Source: CAXBNB01 sp965267535 (GTDB lineage Bacteria; Bacteroidota; Bacteroidia; Cytophagales; Cyclobacteriaceae). Taken from it: a stretch of 64,000 bases of DNA. Every line of letters begins with the position of its first letter. The first letter of the stretch is position 1. This document shows, in pieces, positions 34,175-42,961 of the stretch. The position numbers were made by a program, and so were the translations under genes. Below the pieces are notes generated by a model. That model did no database searches and had not been told where the DNA came from. It worked only from the letters and a program-made list of their open reading frames with translations. The stretch is from the NCBI GenBank assembly GCA_965267535.1, contig OZ254082.1:496001-560000 (forward strand), written 5' to 3'.

Positions 34175-36565
34175 TTATTCCCTCAAGGCATGGGATGGAT
34201 TGGATAGAGCCGATGCGATAGAATGGTAGCTGACGGTGAGAAATGCAATGAACAATGTAAGCAATGCTGACAGGATGAAAGAAAGCGGACTGATGGTGAT
34301 TCGGAAGGCAAATTCGGCCAGCCACTGATTCATGATCAGGTAAGAAATAGGAAAAGCAATAAGTACGGCTACCAATACCAATTTTAAAAACTCGAAAGAC
34401 ATCATTATTACGATACCGGTGTTGCTGGCGCCTACTACCTTGCGTATGCCTATCTCTTTTTTTCGGTTTTCGGCAGTAAAAGAAGCCAGGCCAAACAGCC
34501 CCAGGCAGGAGATCATGATGGTGAGTATGGCAAAGATGCCAAATACATCGCCTCTTTTTTCGTCTGCTTCGTATTGTTCCTGAAAGTCCTGCTCTATAAA
34601 GTTGTATTCAAATGGGCGAGTGGGGATGATCTCTGCCCATGTTTCTTCCAGAAAAGTGAGTGTTTTGTGAATGTTTTCGGGTGCCAGACGTGCCACCATA
34701 TAGCTATTGTCCAGTGTGTTGTGTATCACTATGGGTAATATGGGTTCTTTCAGAGCACGTAGGTGAAAATCTCTTATCACACCTACCACTTTTTTGGTTT
34801 TAGTGTTGTATTCCTTGTCTGTGATTACACCCAGTTTTTTCCCGATAGGGTTTTTCCAACCCATGTGGCGAACCATCTCCTCGTTTACGATGATGGCCTG
34901 AGTCGTATCCAGTTCATGATTGCTGGAAAAGTCACGTCCGGCAACCATCGGTATCTCCAGTGTGCTGAGGTAATCCTTGTCTATGTACATGGTCTGAAAA
35001 ATCTTTTCGATCATGTTGCCGTCTTCCGATTCTACGGTGATGCCATTCATGCTCAGGTTAGAGCCCCCGGGAGTAGAGTGCCCGGATCCTATGGCTTCTA
35101 TACCGGGGTGTTGGCTAAAGGCCTTTTTCAGCACGTCGTATTTGCTGGTGACCTGAGGTCCGTTTAGCGCGATGCGGATTACACGGTCTTTATTGAAGCC
35201 CAGGTCTTTGCTGCGAAGGTAGTTGAGCTGATCAAATACCACCCATGTGCTGATAACCATAATCAGGGATACAGAAAACTGAGCAACAACCAATGCTTTT
35301 CTGAGTTTTGCTGTGCCTTTTTTGCCCGTATTTTTTCCTTTGAGTACTTCAGAAGGGTTGAACCCTGAGAGGAAAAAAGAAGGGTAACTGCCTCCTACCA
35401 GTCCCACCAGCAAGATGATGCCTATCAGCCCTGCTATTACTTTGGGGTCGGTAATAAAATAGAGAGATAGCGTTTTGCCGGCCAGGTGATTGAAGCCCGG
35501 TATAAGAAAAAAGACCACAATGCAGCTGATGACCACAGCCAGAGCAGTGAGCACCACAGATTCAGCCATAAACTGTTTGATGAGTTGGGCCCGGTACGAG
35601 CCCATAGCTTTGCGTATGCCTACCTCTCTCGATCGGTTTGTAGAGCGGGCAGTAGCCAGATTCATGTAATTGACGCTGGCTATAATCAACATAAAAAATG
35701 CAATGGCACTAAATATATAAATATAGTAGATGTTGCCGGTAGGCTCAAGCTCACCTTCGAGTTTGGAGTGCAGGTGAATGTCGGTGAGTGGTTGGAGAAA
35801 AAAATCAGCATCTGCACTGAATTGCTCAAAAAGAGGCTTAATGTGCTTGTCTATGGTGACTTCAAAAGCATTGTTGAGGCTATGAACGTGGCTGCCTTCC
35901 GAAAGTATAAGGTATGTGTGGTCATTGAGGCTTCCCCAGTTTTGCTTGGTGTTGGTCAGGGAGCTCATAGAGATAAGGCCATTGGGGCTTATGTGAGAAT
36001 TGCCGGTCAGGTCAGCCATTACACCGGTTACTTTTTGTAAAGTCTCATCTCCACCGGTTTTCAGAAATTTTCCTACAGGATTACTTACCCCAAAATACTT
36101 CATGGCAAGGCTTTCTGTGATCACGATAGAGTTAGGTTCTTTCAGGCAGCTTTGCGGATCGCCATGGAGCAGGGGAAAATTAAAAAAACTGAAAAATGAA
36201 GAGTCTACCATGTAAATGTTCTCTTCGTGAAATTTGTCGCTATCCGTCATGATGAGAACTTCACCTTTGTCTTTGATGCGAAGAAAGTTTTTTACCTCAG
36301 TAAAATCCTGATAGAGAGCAGGCCCGAGTGGCGACATGGTGGTAGCCATGGTGATTTCGGTATCCTGAATAGTAATATGAGACGCCACCCTGAAGGTTTG
36401 CTCTGCATGGGGGTGGTGCTTGTCGTAGCTGAGCTCGTCCAGTATAAAAAGCAGCAAAAGCAGGCTGCACACAATGCCTATGGACAGGCCTATGATGTTG
36501 ATGGCGGCATAGGTAGGATGCCGGTTGATATTTCGGAATGCTATTTTGATATAATTACTTAACAT
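34175..36565 (-). CDS. FtsX/MacB-type ABC transporter permease
   Basis: A 796-residue permease with the Bacteroidota double-FtsX plan: N-terminal MLSNYIKIAFRNINRHPTYA with a membrane helix at about 21-42, a periplasmic MacB-PCD domain, three helices at about 290-410 (with RSREVGIRKAMGS), a second periplasmic domain, and three more helices in the last 120 residues (with ENRKKEIGIRKVVGA). Such proteins work with a LolD/MacB-type ATPase in lipoprotein handling, peptide export or stress response. No ATPase gene lies in the window, so the partner must be elsewhere. The start is placed at ATG 36565 because the family begins with this motif. Confidence 0.88.
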   Translation of the reverse strand: MLSNYIKIAFRNINRHPTYAAINIIGLSIGIVCSLLLLLFILDELSYDKHHPHAEQTFRVASHITIQDTEITMATTMSPLGPALYQDFTEVKNFLRIKDKGEVLIMTDSDKFHEENIYMVDSSFFSFFNFPLLHGDPQSCLKEPNSIVITESLAMKYFGVSNPVGKFLKTGGDETLQKVTGVMADLTGNSHISPNGLISMSSLTNTKQNWGSLNDHTYLILSEGSHVHSLNNAFEVTIDKHIKPLFEQFSADADFFLQPLTDIHLHSKLEGELEPTGNIYYIYIFSAIAFFMLIIASVNYMNLATARSTNRSREVGIRKAMGSYRAQLIKQFMAESVVLTALAVVISCIVVFFLIPGFNHLAGKTLSLYFITDPKVIAGLIGIILLVGLVGGSYPSFFLSGFNPSEVLKGKNTGKKGTAKLRKALVVAQFSVSLIMVISTWVVFDQLNYLRSKDLGFNKDRVIRIALNGPQVTSKYDVLKKAFSQHPGIEAIGSGHSTPGGSNLSMNGITVESEDGNMIEKIFQTMYIDKDYLSTLEIPMVAGRDFSSNHELDTTQAIIVNEEMVRHMGWKNPIGKKLGVITDKEYNTKTKKVVGVIRDFHLRALKEPILPIVIHNTLDNSYMVARLAPENIHKTLTFLEETWAEIIPTRPFEYNFIEQDFQEQYEADEKRGDVFGIFAILTIMISCLGLFGLASFTAENRKKEIGIRKVVGASNTGIVIMMSFEFLKLVLVAVLIAFPISYLIMNQWLAEFAFRITISPLSFILSALLTLFIAFLTVSYHSIASALSNPSHALRE

Positions 36566-36706
36566 TTGCTGGTATTTGGCTCTTGCTCTCGCAAAGAAAA
36601 TGCCCAAACTTGTAATCTACTGATTGTTAAGGTTTTAATTATTGTTAAGATACGGAAAGTGTATGATAATCGGGCAAGAAATTGTTCAAAAACGAACAAG
36701 TTGACT

Positions 36707-37156
36707 TTATACAAAAAAGAGAATATCGCGTGCAAATTTAAATAGCCATGTGATGGTGTAGGACCAAAACAAACTACTTATCCACATATACCTGAATATA
36801 CGTTCTTTTTTGCAGCCCATGGCATTGGCTGCTACCGTGCCACCTATAGGTGTGAGTAGTATAGGAGTAAGAAAAGCGATACCAATGATGCCGTACTTTC
36901 GCCAGATGCGTACAAAGCGCCGGTTTTGGCGGGTAAACAATTTGCGCTTTTTCTTTTTAAAAAAACGATCGGTGAGCACTTTTATCCGATCGCCAAAAAA
37001 AGTAAAAATATAGACGCTGGTCATACACCCCAGCAGAGTAAGTGTGCCGGTAAGGAATACATTGAACCCATAAGCTACTCCGAGGGTAGGGCCAAATACA
37101 AATTTGACGGCACTACTTGAGTATACGATCATGTATTTTAAAACTTCTTCTGTCAT
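36707..37156 (-). CDS. Small integral membrane protein, Sm_multidrug_ex/DedA-like
   Basis: A 149-residue protein with membrane segments at about 15-35, 38-58, 88-110 and 125-148 and a basic loop KKKKRKLFTRQNRRFVRIWR between the second and third. The part KYGIIGIAFLTPILLTPIGG resembles the re-entrant glycine/proline region of small multidrug-export and DedA-like families. Substrate and role are unknown. A TAGTTTTG box on the minus strand (37186-37193) lies 30 bp upstream of the start and may be its -7 promoter element. Confidence 0.55.
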   Translation of the reverse strand: MTEEVLKYMIVYSSSAVKFVFGPTLGVAYGFNVFLTGTLTLLGCMTSVYIFTFFGDRIKVLTDRFFKKKKRKLFTRQNRRFVRIWRKYGIIGIAFLTPILLTPIGGTVAANAMGCKKERIFRYMWISSLFWSYTITWLFKFARDILFFV

Positions 37157-37320
37157 TGCCCCTCGCTTTTTACCTTAAATAAAGGCAAAACTAGGCATTA
37201 GGTTACTCTCTGAATCTATTGTCAGGTATTTTCTTTTTGGTCAAATCAATTTTATTAAAAACCTTTGATTTTCACTGGCAAGCAACACCTTTGCATCCGA
37301 AAAAAACATTCCCCAGATTC

Positions 37321-38247
37321 ATGGAAAAAAAAGACATCCGGCTACTCCGTACATTGTGTGGCATTTTTGCCCCATCGGCTGACGAGCGGCAAATGACAGA
37401 GTTTTTGCTCGATTATGTAAAAAAGAATCAAGCAAAGTGGAAAGTTAAGCCGGAAATAATCCACGGGCCCGACTTTCAGGATTGTGTAATGCTACGGTTT
37501 GGGGAACCACGCACAGCTATTTTTGCACATATCGACTCCATTGGGTTTACGGTCAGGTACGACAACCAGCTCGTGCCGATAGGAGGGCCCGATGCTCGCG
37601 ATGGAGACCTGCTGGTAGGTGTGGATTCTCTGGGGGAAATAGAGTGCCGCCTGCTGGTAGATGACGAGCAAAGGTTGGGGTATCGTTTTGGCAGAGCTAT
37701 AGACCGGGGAACCAATCTGGTGTATAAACAGGATTTTATAGAAACACAGGATACAGTTCAATCCTGCTATCTCGACAACAGGCTCGGTGTTTATGCGGCG
37801 TTAAAAGTAGCCGAAACACTCGAAAATGGCCTGATTGTGTTTTCCTGCAGGGAAGAGCACGCAGGAGGTACTGTTCCGTTTCTGATTCGATATATGTATG
37901 AAAAGTGGCAGGTGCGTCAGACATTGATAGCCGATATCACCTGGGTTACCGACGGTGTGCAGCCCGGCAAAGGAGTGGCCATATCGATGCGCGATAGCGG
38001 GCTGCCCCGCAGATCATACCTCAATCGGATACTTGACCTGGCCGAAGAGTCGGGTATACCCTATCAGCTCGAAGTAGAAGGAGCAGGAGGCAGTGATGCC
38101 AAGGAGCTACAGGCCTCCCCCTATCCTATAGATTGGTGCTTTGTAGGAGCGCCGGAAGATCACGTGCATACGCCAGACGAAATTGTAAACAAGGCTGATA
38201 TAGCTGCTATGATAGATATTTACCGTTACTTGATGGAAAAATTATGA
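37321..38247 (+). CDS. M42-family metal-dependent aminopeptidase
   Basis: A 308-residue co-catalytic zinc peptidase. Metal and catalytic residues are visible as H in IFAHIDSIGF, D in CYLDNRLGVYAA, the EE pair in FSCREEHAGG, D in IADITWVTDG and H in EDHVHTPDEI. M42 enzymes trim N-terminal residues from peptides in the cytoplasm. The first motif has S where AHxDEIG is usual. The start is ATG 37321; codons further upstream overlap a likely promoter region (TTTG 37264-37267, CACCTTTG 37286-37293). It overlaps the hpt gene by 4 bp, starting a row of plus-strand housekeeping genes. Confidence 0.8.
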   Translation: MEKKDIRLLRTLCGIFAPSADERQMTEFLLDYVKKNQAKWKVKPEIIHGPDFQDCVMLRFGEPRTAIFAHIDSIGFTVRYDNQLVPIGGPDARDGDLLVGVDSLGEIECRLLVDDEQRLGYRFGRAIDRGTNLVYKQDFIETQDTVQSCYLDNRLGVYAALKVAETLENGLIVFSCREEHAGGTVPFLIRYMYEKWQVRQTLIADITWVTDGVQPGKGVAISMRDSGLPRRSYLNRILDLAEESGIPYQLEVEGAGGSDAKELQASPYPIDWCFVGAPEDHVHTPDEIVNKADIAAMIDIYRYLMEKL

Positions 38248-38786
38248 TACAGGTCAACGATAGCTCCTTTGAAATTTACATCGAAAAAGAACAAATAGCC
38301 GGGTTGGTACAGAAAGTGGCGGAGTTGCTCAATCAGGACTATTCCGGCAAAGATCCGCTGGTGTTGAGTATACTAAACGGAGCATTTGTATTTACAGCCG
38401 ATTTGGTCAGAGCACTTACTTTCGATCCGGAAGTTTCCTTTGTCAAGCTGGCATCCTATACAGGTATGTCTACAACAGGGCAGGTAGATGAACTCATCGG
38501 GCTGAAAGAAGACATATCGGGCAGGCATATACTCATAGTAGAAGATATAGTGGATACGGGCAACACACTCCAAAAAATCATTGCTTTACTAAAAGAACAT
38601 AATCCGGCCTCTATAGAGGTGGTATCGCTACTTATCAAGTCTGAGGTGTATAACCATGCCTATCCGGTAAAATATTTTGGAGCCGATATTCCCAACCGCT
38701 TTGTAATAGGATACGGTTTGGATTATGACGGTAAAGCCCGGAGTTTGCCCCATATCTATCAAATCTGCCAGCCTCCTACACAGTGA
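38244..38786 (+). CDS. hpt: Hypoxanthine phosphoribosyltransferase
   Basis: A 180-residue purine salvage enzyme that joins hypoxanthine or guanine to PRPP. The PRPP-binding signature is ILIVEDIVDTGNTL, the flexible loop region is FVKLASYTGMSTTGQV, and the base-binding end is FVIGYGLDYDGKAR. Size and order match the bacterial Hpt family. Translation is coupled to the upstream peptidase gene through a 4-bp overlap. A promoter box for the following adenylate kinase gene lies 13 bp after its stop. Confidence 0.93.
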   Translation: MIQVNDSSFEIYIEKEQIAGLVQKVAELLNQDYSGKDPLVLSILNGAFVFTADLVRALTFDPEVSFVKLASYTGMSTTGQVDELIGLKEDISGRHILIVEDIVDTGNTLQKIIALLKEHNPASIEVVSLLIKSEVYNHAYPVKYFGADIPNRFVIGYGLDYDGKARSLPHIYQICQPPTQ

Positions 38787-38798
38787 TGCTTATTTTGT

Positions 38799-38806
38799 TA
38801 TATTTG
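38799..38806 (+). promoter_or_regulatory. -7 promoter element of adk
   Basis: TATATTTG matches the Bacteroidota -7 consensus TAnnTTTG exactly and lies 23 bp before the adk ATG. No good -33 TTTG is seen at the expected distance. Confidence 0.45.
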
Positions 38807-38829
38807 CTCCTTTTTTAAAGAATATAGGT

Positions 38830-39402
38830 ATGTTAAATATTGTATTGTTTGGCCCTCCTGGCGCTGGAAAAGGAACGCAAAGCGAGAAAGTAATCGCTAA
38901 ATACGACCTGGAACACCTTTCTACAGGTGATTTATTTAGAAAACACCTGGGCGAAGGTACAGAACTGGGCAAGCTGGCGCAGAGCTATATGGACGATGGC
39001 AATCTGGTGCCCGACGAAGTAGTGATCGGGATGGTAAAAGATAAAATAGCTACTACCATAGATCCAAAAGGATTTATTTTCGATGGCTTTCCCAGAACGG
39101 TAAATCAGGCGGTAGCACTCGACGATCTGCTGAGTGAATTTGAAACCTCGGTGAGTGGTATGATCGCGCTGGATGTGCCCGACGATGAACTGAGAACCCG
39201 ACTAATGGAAAGAGGTAAAACATCGGGCCGTGCCGACGACCAGAACCTCGATAAGATCAACAACAGGATCAACGTATACAAAGAAGAAACCATACCTGTA
39301 GCCAACTACTACGAAAAGCAAGGTAAATTTTCTAAAATACACGGTGTAGGTAGCATCGATGGTATTTTTAATGAAATACGTCAGGTAATCGATTCTTACT
39401 AA
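38830..39402 (+). CDS. adk: Adenylate kinase (short form)
   Basis: A 190-residue enzyme converting ATP and AMP to two ADP. The P-loop is GPPGAGKGT (residues 8-16), the AMP site includes HLSTGDLFRKHL, and the pair GFIFDGFPRTVNQA is diagnostic. The LID is the short loop of the non-zinc class, in keeping with the length. The start is ATG 38830, preceded by a TATATTTG promoter box; the longer open frame from 38725 overlaps hpt and has no family similarity. Confidence 0.95.
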   Translation: MLNIVLFGPPGAGKGTQSEKVIAKYDLEHLSTGDLFRKHLGEGTELGKLAQSYMDDGNLVPDEVVIGMVKDKIATTIDPKGFIFDGFPRTVNQAVALDDLLSEFETSVSGMIALDVPDDELRTRLMERGKTSGRADDQNLDKINNRINVYKEETIPVANYYEKQGKFSKIHGVGSIDGIFNEIRQVIDSY

Positions 39403-39444
39403 TCGATTGCTTTTTAACAATTCTAATGTCTATAACATTCCCGC

Positions 39445-40437
39445 ATGTCATCATCCAATTTTATCGATTATGTCAAGTTCTGTTCCCGGTCCGGTAATGG
39501 AGGGGCAGGAGCGGTACATTTCCGTAGGGAAAAGCATGTACCCAAAGGCGGACCCGATGGAGGCAATGGTGGCCGGGGAGGACATGTTATTTTGCGTGGC
39601 AACTCGCAGTTGTGGACGCTCCTGCACCTTAAGTACCGCAAGCATGTGTTTGCCGACAATGGTAAGCCCGGTGAAGGGGGCAGACGTACAGGTGCCGATG
39701 GTGAAGACATAATATTGGAAGTGCCTGTGGGCACGGTAGCCAAAGATGCTGAAACCGGCCTGAAGAAAGTAGAGATACTTGAAGACGGTCAGGAAGTGAT
39801 TTTGACAAAAGGAGGTCGTGGAGGGCTTGGAAACGAAAATTTCAAAACGGCCACCCAGCAGACACCTCGCTATGCACAGCCGGGCGAAGAAGGTATAGAA
39901 GAATGGGTAGTGCTGGAACTGAAGCTGCTGGCAGATGTAGGACTGGTAGGCTTTCCCAATGCCGGCAAATCTACCCTTTTGTCGGTGCTCTCTGCTGCAA
40001 AACCGGAAATAGCCGATTACCCGTTTACCACTCTGGTGCCCAATCTGGGAGTAGTAGGCTATCGCGATCATAAGTCGTTTGTGATGGCAGATATACCCGG
40101 TATTATCGAAGGGGCTGCAGAAGGCAAAGGGCTGGGAATTCGTTTTCTCCGGCACATCGAACGTAATTCGATGCTGCTCTTTATGATTCCGGCTGATTCA
40201 GAAGACATAAAAGCGGAATTTAATGTCCTGATCGGAGAGCTAAAAAAATATAACCCGGAATTGCTCGATAAGCAGCGACTACTGGCCATTACCAAATCCG
40301 ATATGCTCGACGATGAACTCATCGAAGAAATGAAAGCCGAGCTGCCGGACAATATACAGACAGTATTTATTTCGAGCGTAGCTCAAAAAGGCCTCAATCC
40401 GCTGAAAGATGCCATTTGGAATAGTTTGAATGCCTAA
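39445..40437 (+). CDS. obgE: Obg GTPase, ribosome assembly
   Basis: A 330-residue protein with the glycine-rich Obg fold (residues 1-155; GGAGAVHFRREKHVPKGGPD and GGRGGLGNENF) followed by the GTPase domain with G1 GFPNAGKST, G3 DIPGIIEGA and a TKSD motif for guanine recognition. It binds the 50S subunit during late assembly and links growth to nucleotide level. It has no C-terminal OCT domain, as usual in Bacteroidota. It lies 42 bp after adk. Confidence 0.95.
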   Translation: MSSSNFIDYVKFCSRSGNGGAGAVHFRREKHVPKGGPDGGNGGRGGHVILRGNSQLWTLLHLKYRKHVFADNGKPGEGGRRTGADGEDIILEVPVGTVAKDAETGLKKVEILEDGQEVILTKGGRGGLGNENFKTATQQTPRYAQPGEEGIEEWVVLELKLLADVGLVGFPNAGKSTLLSVLSAAKPEIADYPFTTLVPNLGVVGYRDHKSFVMADIPGIIEGAAEGKGLGIRFLRHIERNSMLLFMIPADSEDIKAEFNVLIGELKKYNPELLDKQRLLAITKSDMLDDELIEEMKAELPDNIQTVFISSVAQKGLNPLKDAIWNSLNA

Positions 40438-40440
40438 GCT

Positions 40441-41826
40441 ATGGCAAAAGTAAAATCTACTTTTTTTTGTCAAAACTGCGGAGCACAATCGCCCAAGTGG
40501 ATAGGCAAGTGCCCTGCATGCCAGGAGTGGAATACCTACGTAGAGGAGGTAGTGGATGCCAAAAGCAAGGATGCTCCTCAGTGGCGTAGCGACGATCGTG
40601 GAGCCAGAAAGAGTAAGCCTGTACGGATGCATGAAATTCAGCAGGAAAAACTGGAACGCACCGTCACCACAGACAAGGAACTAAACCGTGTGCTGGGAGG
40701 AGGGATTGTTCCGGGTTCTATGGTTTTGATAGGTGGCGAACCCGGCATAGGAAAATCTACGCTGCTTCTTCAGTTGGCCTTGGCACAAAACAACCTTACA
40801 GTACTTTATGTATCGGGCGAAGAAAGTCCGCAGCAAATAAAAATGAGAGCCGATAGAATGGCTGTCAGCTCAGAAAAATGTTATTTGCTGGCCGAAACTT
40901 CATTGCAGCATATTTTTCAGCAAGTCAATGATCTCAAGCCAAATCTGTTAATCATCGATTCGATTCAAACCCTGCAGACAGCCAGAATAGAGTCATCGGC
41001 AGGCAGTGTAAGTCAGGTGAGAGAATGTACGGCAGAGCTGTTGCAGTTTGCCAAAGAAACCAACACTCCTGTGTTTCTGATAGGTCATATAACCAAAGAA
41101 GGATCGCTGGCAGGCCCCAAAGTACTGGAGCACATGGTCGATACGGTATTGCAATTTGAAGGCGATCGCCACCTGGCTTACCGTATATTGCGCACAACCA
41201 AAAATCGCTTTGGGTCTACTTCTGAGCTGGGCATTTATGAAATGCAAAGCAATGGCATGCGAGAGGTGTCCAACCCGTCAGAAATTCTGATTTCACAAAA
41301 AGAAACACAAATTAGCGGTGTGTCTATAGGAGCATCTATAGAGGGAAACCGACCATTGCTAATCGAAACCCAGGCGCTGGTAAGTCTGGCTGCCTATGGT
41401 ACACCACAGCGTAGCTCAACCGGGTATGATGCCAAGCGGCTCAATATGTTGCTGGCTGTGCTGGAAAAGCGTGGAGGGTTGCAGTTAGGCTCTCGCGATA
41501 TCTTTCTCAATATAGCCGGAGGCTTGAAGATAGACGATCCGGCTCTGGATTTGGCTATTTGTGTAGCTATAGTGTCTTCTTATGAAGACCGGTCTATTGA
41601 TCATCAGGTGTGTTTTGCGGGTGAGATAGGGCTGGGAGGTGAAGTGCGGGCAGTCAATCGCATAGAAAACAGAATAGCAGAAGCAGAAAAGCTGGGGTTT
41701 AAAGCGATACACGTATCGAGCTACAACTTAAAGGGTGTGGACCTGTCTAAGTATAAAATCAAGGTAGTGCCTTCGGCAATGATTTCGGAGGTATTTAAAA
41801 AGCTGTCCGCCTCACCAGCGGGCTAA
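40441..41826 (+). CDS. radA: DNA repair protein RadA
   Basis: A 461-residue RecA-like ATPase. The N-terminal C4 zinc finger is CQNCGAQSPKWIGKCPAC, Walker A is GGEPGIGKSTLL, the RadA-specific KNRFG motif is in RTTKNRFGSTSELG, and the C-terminal Lon-protease-like domain (about 280-455) contains IFLNIAGGLKIDDPALDLA. It promotes branch migration in recombinational repair. It starts 3 bp after obgE. Its stop codon overlaps the stop of the convergent recR gene. Confidence 0.95.
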   Translation: MAKVKSTFFCQNCGAQSPKWIGKCPACQEWNTYVEEVVDAKSKDAPQWRSDDRGARKSKPVRMHEIQQEKLERTVTTDKELNRVLGGGIVPGSMVLIGGEPGIGKSTLLLQLALAQNNLTVLYVSGEESPQQIKMRADRMAVSSEKCYLLAETSLQHIFQQVNDLKPNLLIIDSIQTLQTARIESSAGSVSQVRECTAELLQFAKETNTPVFLIGHITKEGSLAGPKVLEHMVDTVLQFEGDRHLAYRILRTTKNRFGSTSELGIYEMQSNGMREVSNPSEILISQKETQISGVSIGASIEGNRPLLIETQALVSLAAYGTPQRSSTGYDAKRLNMLLAVLEKRGGLQLGSRDIFLNIAGGLKIDDPALDLAICVAIVSSYEDRSIDHQVCFAGEIGLGGEVRAVNRIENRIAEAEKLGFKAIHVSSYNLKGVDLSKYKIKVVPSAMISEVFKKLSASPAG

Positions 41827-42440
41827 TGCTGCTCGGTATTGTAGGCTGTACGGGTTACGATGCTTCTTCCGAGTGTAACCTCATCGGCATACTCCAGTTC
41901 ACCCCCCATAGGTATACCGCGGGCAATTGACGATACTTTTACTCCTAACCCTTCCAGTTTTCTGGCTATGTAAAAAGAAGTCGTATCTCCCTCCATGGTA
42001 GGACTTAGTGCAAAAATGACTTCTTTAACCTCTCCGTCGCTTTCTTTTATTCTGCGAACGAGTGTTTCGATGTGCAGGTCTTCAGGACCAAAACCGTCGA
42101 TAGGAGAGATAACCCCACCCAACACGTGAAACAGGCCGCTGTATTGGCCGGTGTTTTTTACTGCTATTACATCCGGCGTGTCTTCCACCACACAGATAGT
42201 AGACAGGTCTCTGCTTATGGTTCGGCAGGTGCAGTCGGTGGTGTGCGAGATAATGTGGCAGGTGTTGCAGTATTTCGTCTCTTTTCGCAGCTTGATAAGC
42301 GCTGCAGACAGGTTTTCGGTAGTGGCTTCCTCTTGCTTGAGCAGGTGCAAAGCCAGTCTTAGTGCCGTTTTCTTACCAATTCCGGGCAGTTTCGAGATTT
42401 CACGTACCGCCTCCTCTACCAATTCACTCGGAAACTCCAT
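41823..42440 (-). CDS. recR: Recombination protein RecR
   Basis: A 205-residue protein from ATG 42440 (MEFPSELVEEAVREISKLPG). The helix-hairpin-helix is PGIGKKTALRLALHLL, the four-cysteine zinc site is CNTCHIISHTTDCTC, and the Toprim domain has ICVVEDTPDVIAV and GVISPIDGFGPEDL. With RecF and RecO it loads RecA at gaps. The longer open frame upstream runs through clpS in another frame and is not coding. It converges on radA with overlapping stops and no terminator between them. Confidence 0.95.
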   Translation of the reverse strand: MEFPSELVEEAVREISKLPGIGKKTALRLALHLLKQEEATTENLSAALIKLRKETKYCNTCHIISHTTDCTCRTISRDLSTICVVEDTPDVIAVKNTGQYSGLFHVLGGVISPIDGFGPEDLHIETLVRRIKESDGEVKEVIFALSPTMEGDTTSFYIARKLEGLGVKVSSIARGIPMGGELEYADEVTLGRSIVTRTAYNTEQH

Positions 42441-42457
42441 ATACAGCCAGTCAGCAG

Positions 42458-42739
42458 TTAAACAATAGTAGCGTTGATGCCGGCATTGGTGATGCCGTCT
42501 CTCATGGGCTTTAGAAAAGTGTACGACCCTTCTTTTACCTTGCACTTGCCCTTGAAGTGTATCAGCCATGTGCACTGCTCGGCCTGTACCCGCTCGTGGC
42601 GGCATACTTTTATGAGCGTGTTGATCACATGGTCAAATGTGTTGAAATCATCATTAAATACAACGAGCCCTCTTCCTTCTTCAGATTCCTGGTCTTCTAA
42701 TACTTCGACGAGCTCTTCTTCCTGATAGTCAAAAGCCAT
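42458..42739 (-). CDS. clpS: ClpS, adaptor for the ClpAP/ClpCP protease
   Basis: A 93-residue protein from ATG 42739 (MAFDYQEEELVEVL). The core GLVVFNDDFNTFDHVINTLI, the histidine-cysteine helix KVCRHERVQAEQCTWLIHFKGK and the end of the fold are typical of ClpS, which delivers N-degron substrates to the Clp unfoldase. The N-terminal tail is very acidic. A TAATTTTG promoter box lies 24 bp upstream. recR follows after 17 bp, so the two are probably cotranscribed. Confidence 0.88.
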   Translation of the reverse strand: MAFDYQEEELVEVLEDQESEEGRGLVVFNDDFNTFDHVINTLIKVCRHERVQAEQCTWLIHFKGKCKVKEGSYTFLKPMRDGITNAGINATIV

Positions 42740-42763
42740 AATTGAATTGATTAATTGCAACTG

Positions 42764-42771
42764 CAAAATTA
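42764..42771 (-). promoter_or_regulatory. -7 promoter element of clpS-recR
   Basis: On the minus strand TAATTTTG fits TAnnTTTG exactly, 24 bp before the clpS start. The -33 region is not a clear match. Confidence 0.45.
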
Positions 42772-42932
42772 ACATTTTTGTTGTGAATTCACAGGTGTGG
42801 ATATGGATTTCCTGTAGGGAGAAGTGTTCATCTGACTGATTTATAATGTGTTAGTGCTTTGGTGAAGCCGGGAGCAAAATATTGCATTTCTTGATATTGC
42901 TTCTGTGCTTACATACTAATCATTAATTCAGT

Positions 42933-42940
42933 TAACTTTG
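42933..42940 (+). promoter_or_regulatory. -7 promoter element of prfC
   Basis: TAACTTTG followed by CGCCC is an exact TAnnTTTG box, 21 bp before the prfC ATG. The expected start site near 42946 leaves a leader of about 15 nt. The -33 region has only TTAC (42909-42912). Confidence 0.5.
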
Positions 42941-42961
42941 CGCCCAATTTGATTGAGTCCC

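Noticed and set aside
41823..42605. Longer recR reading frame
   Set aside because: The part upstream of 42440 is the clpS region in the wrong frame; the family starts at MEFPSELVEEAV.
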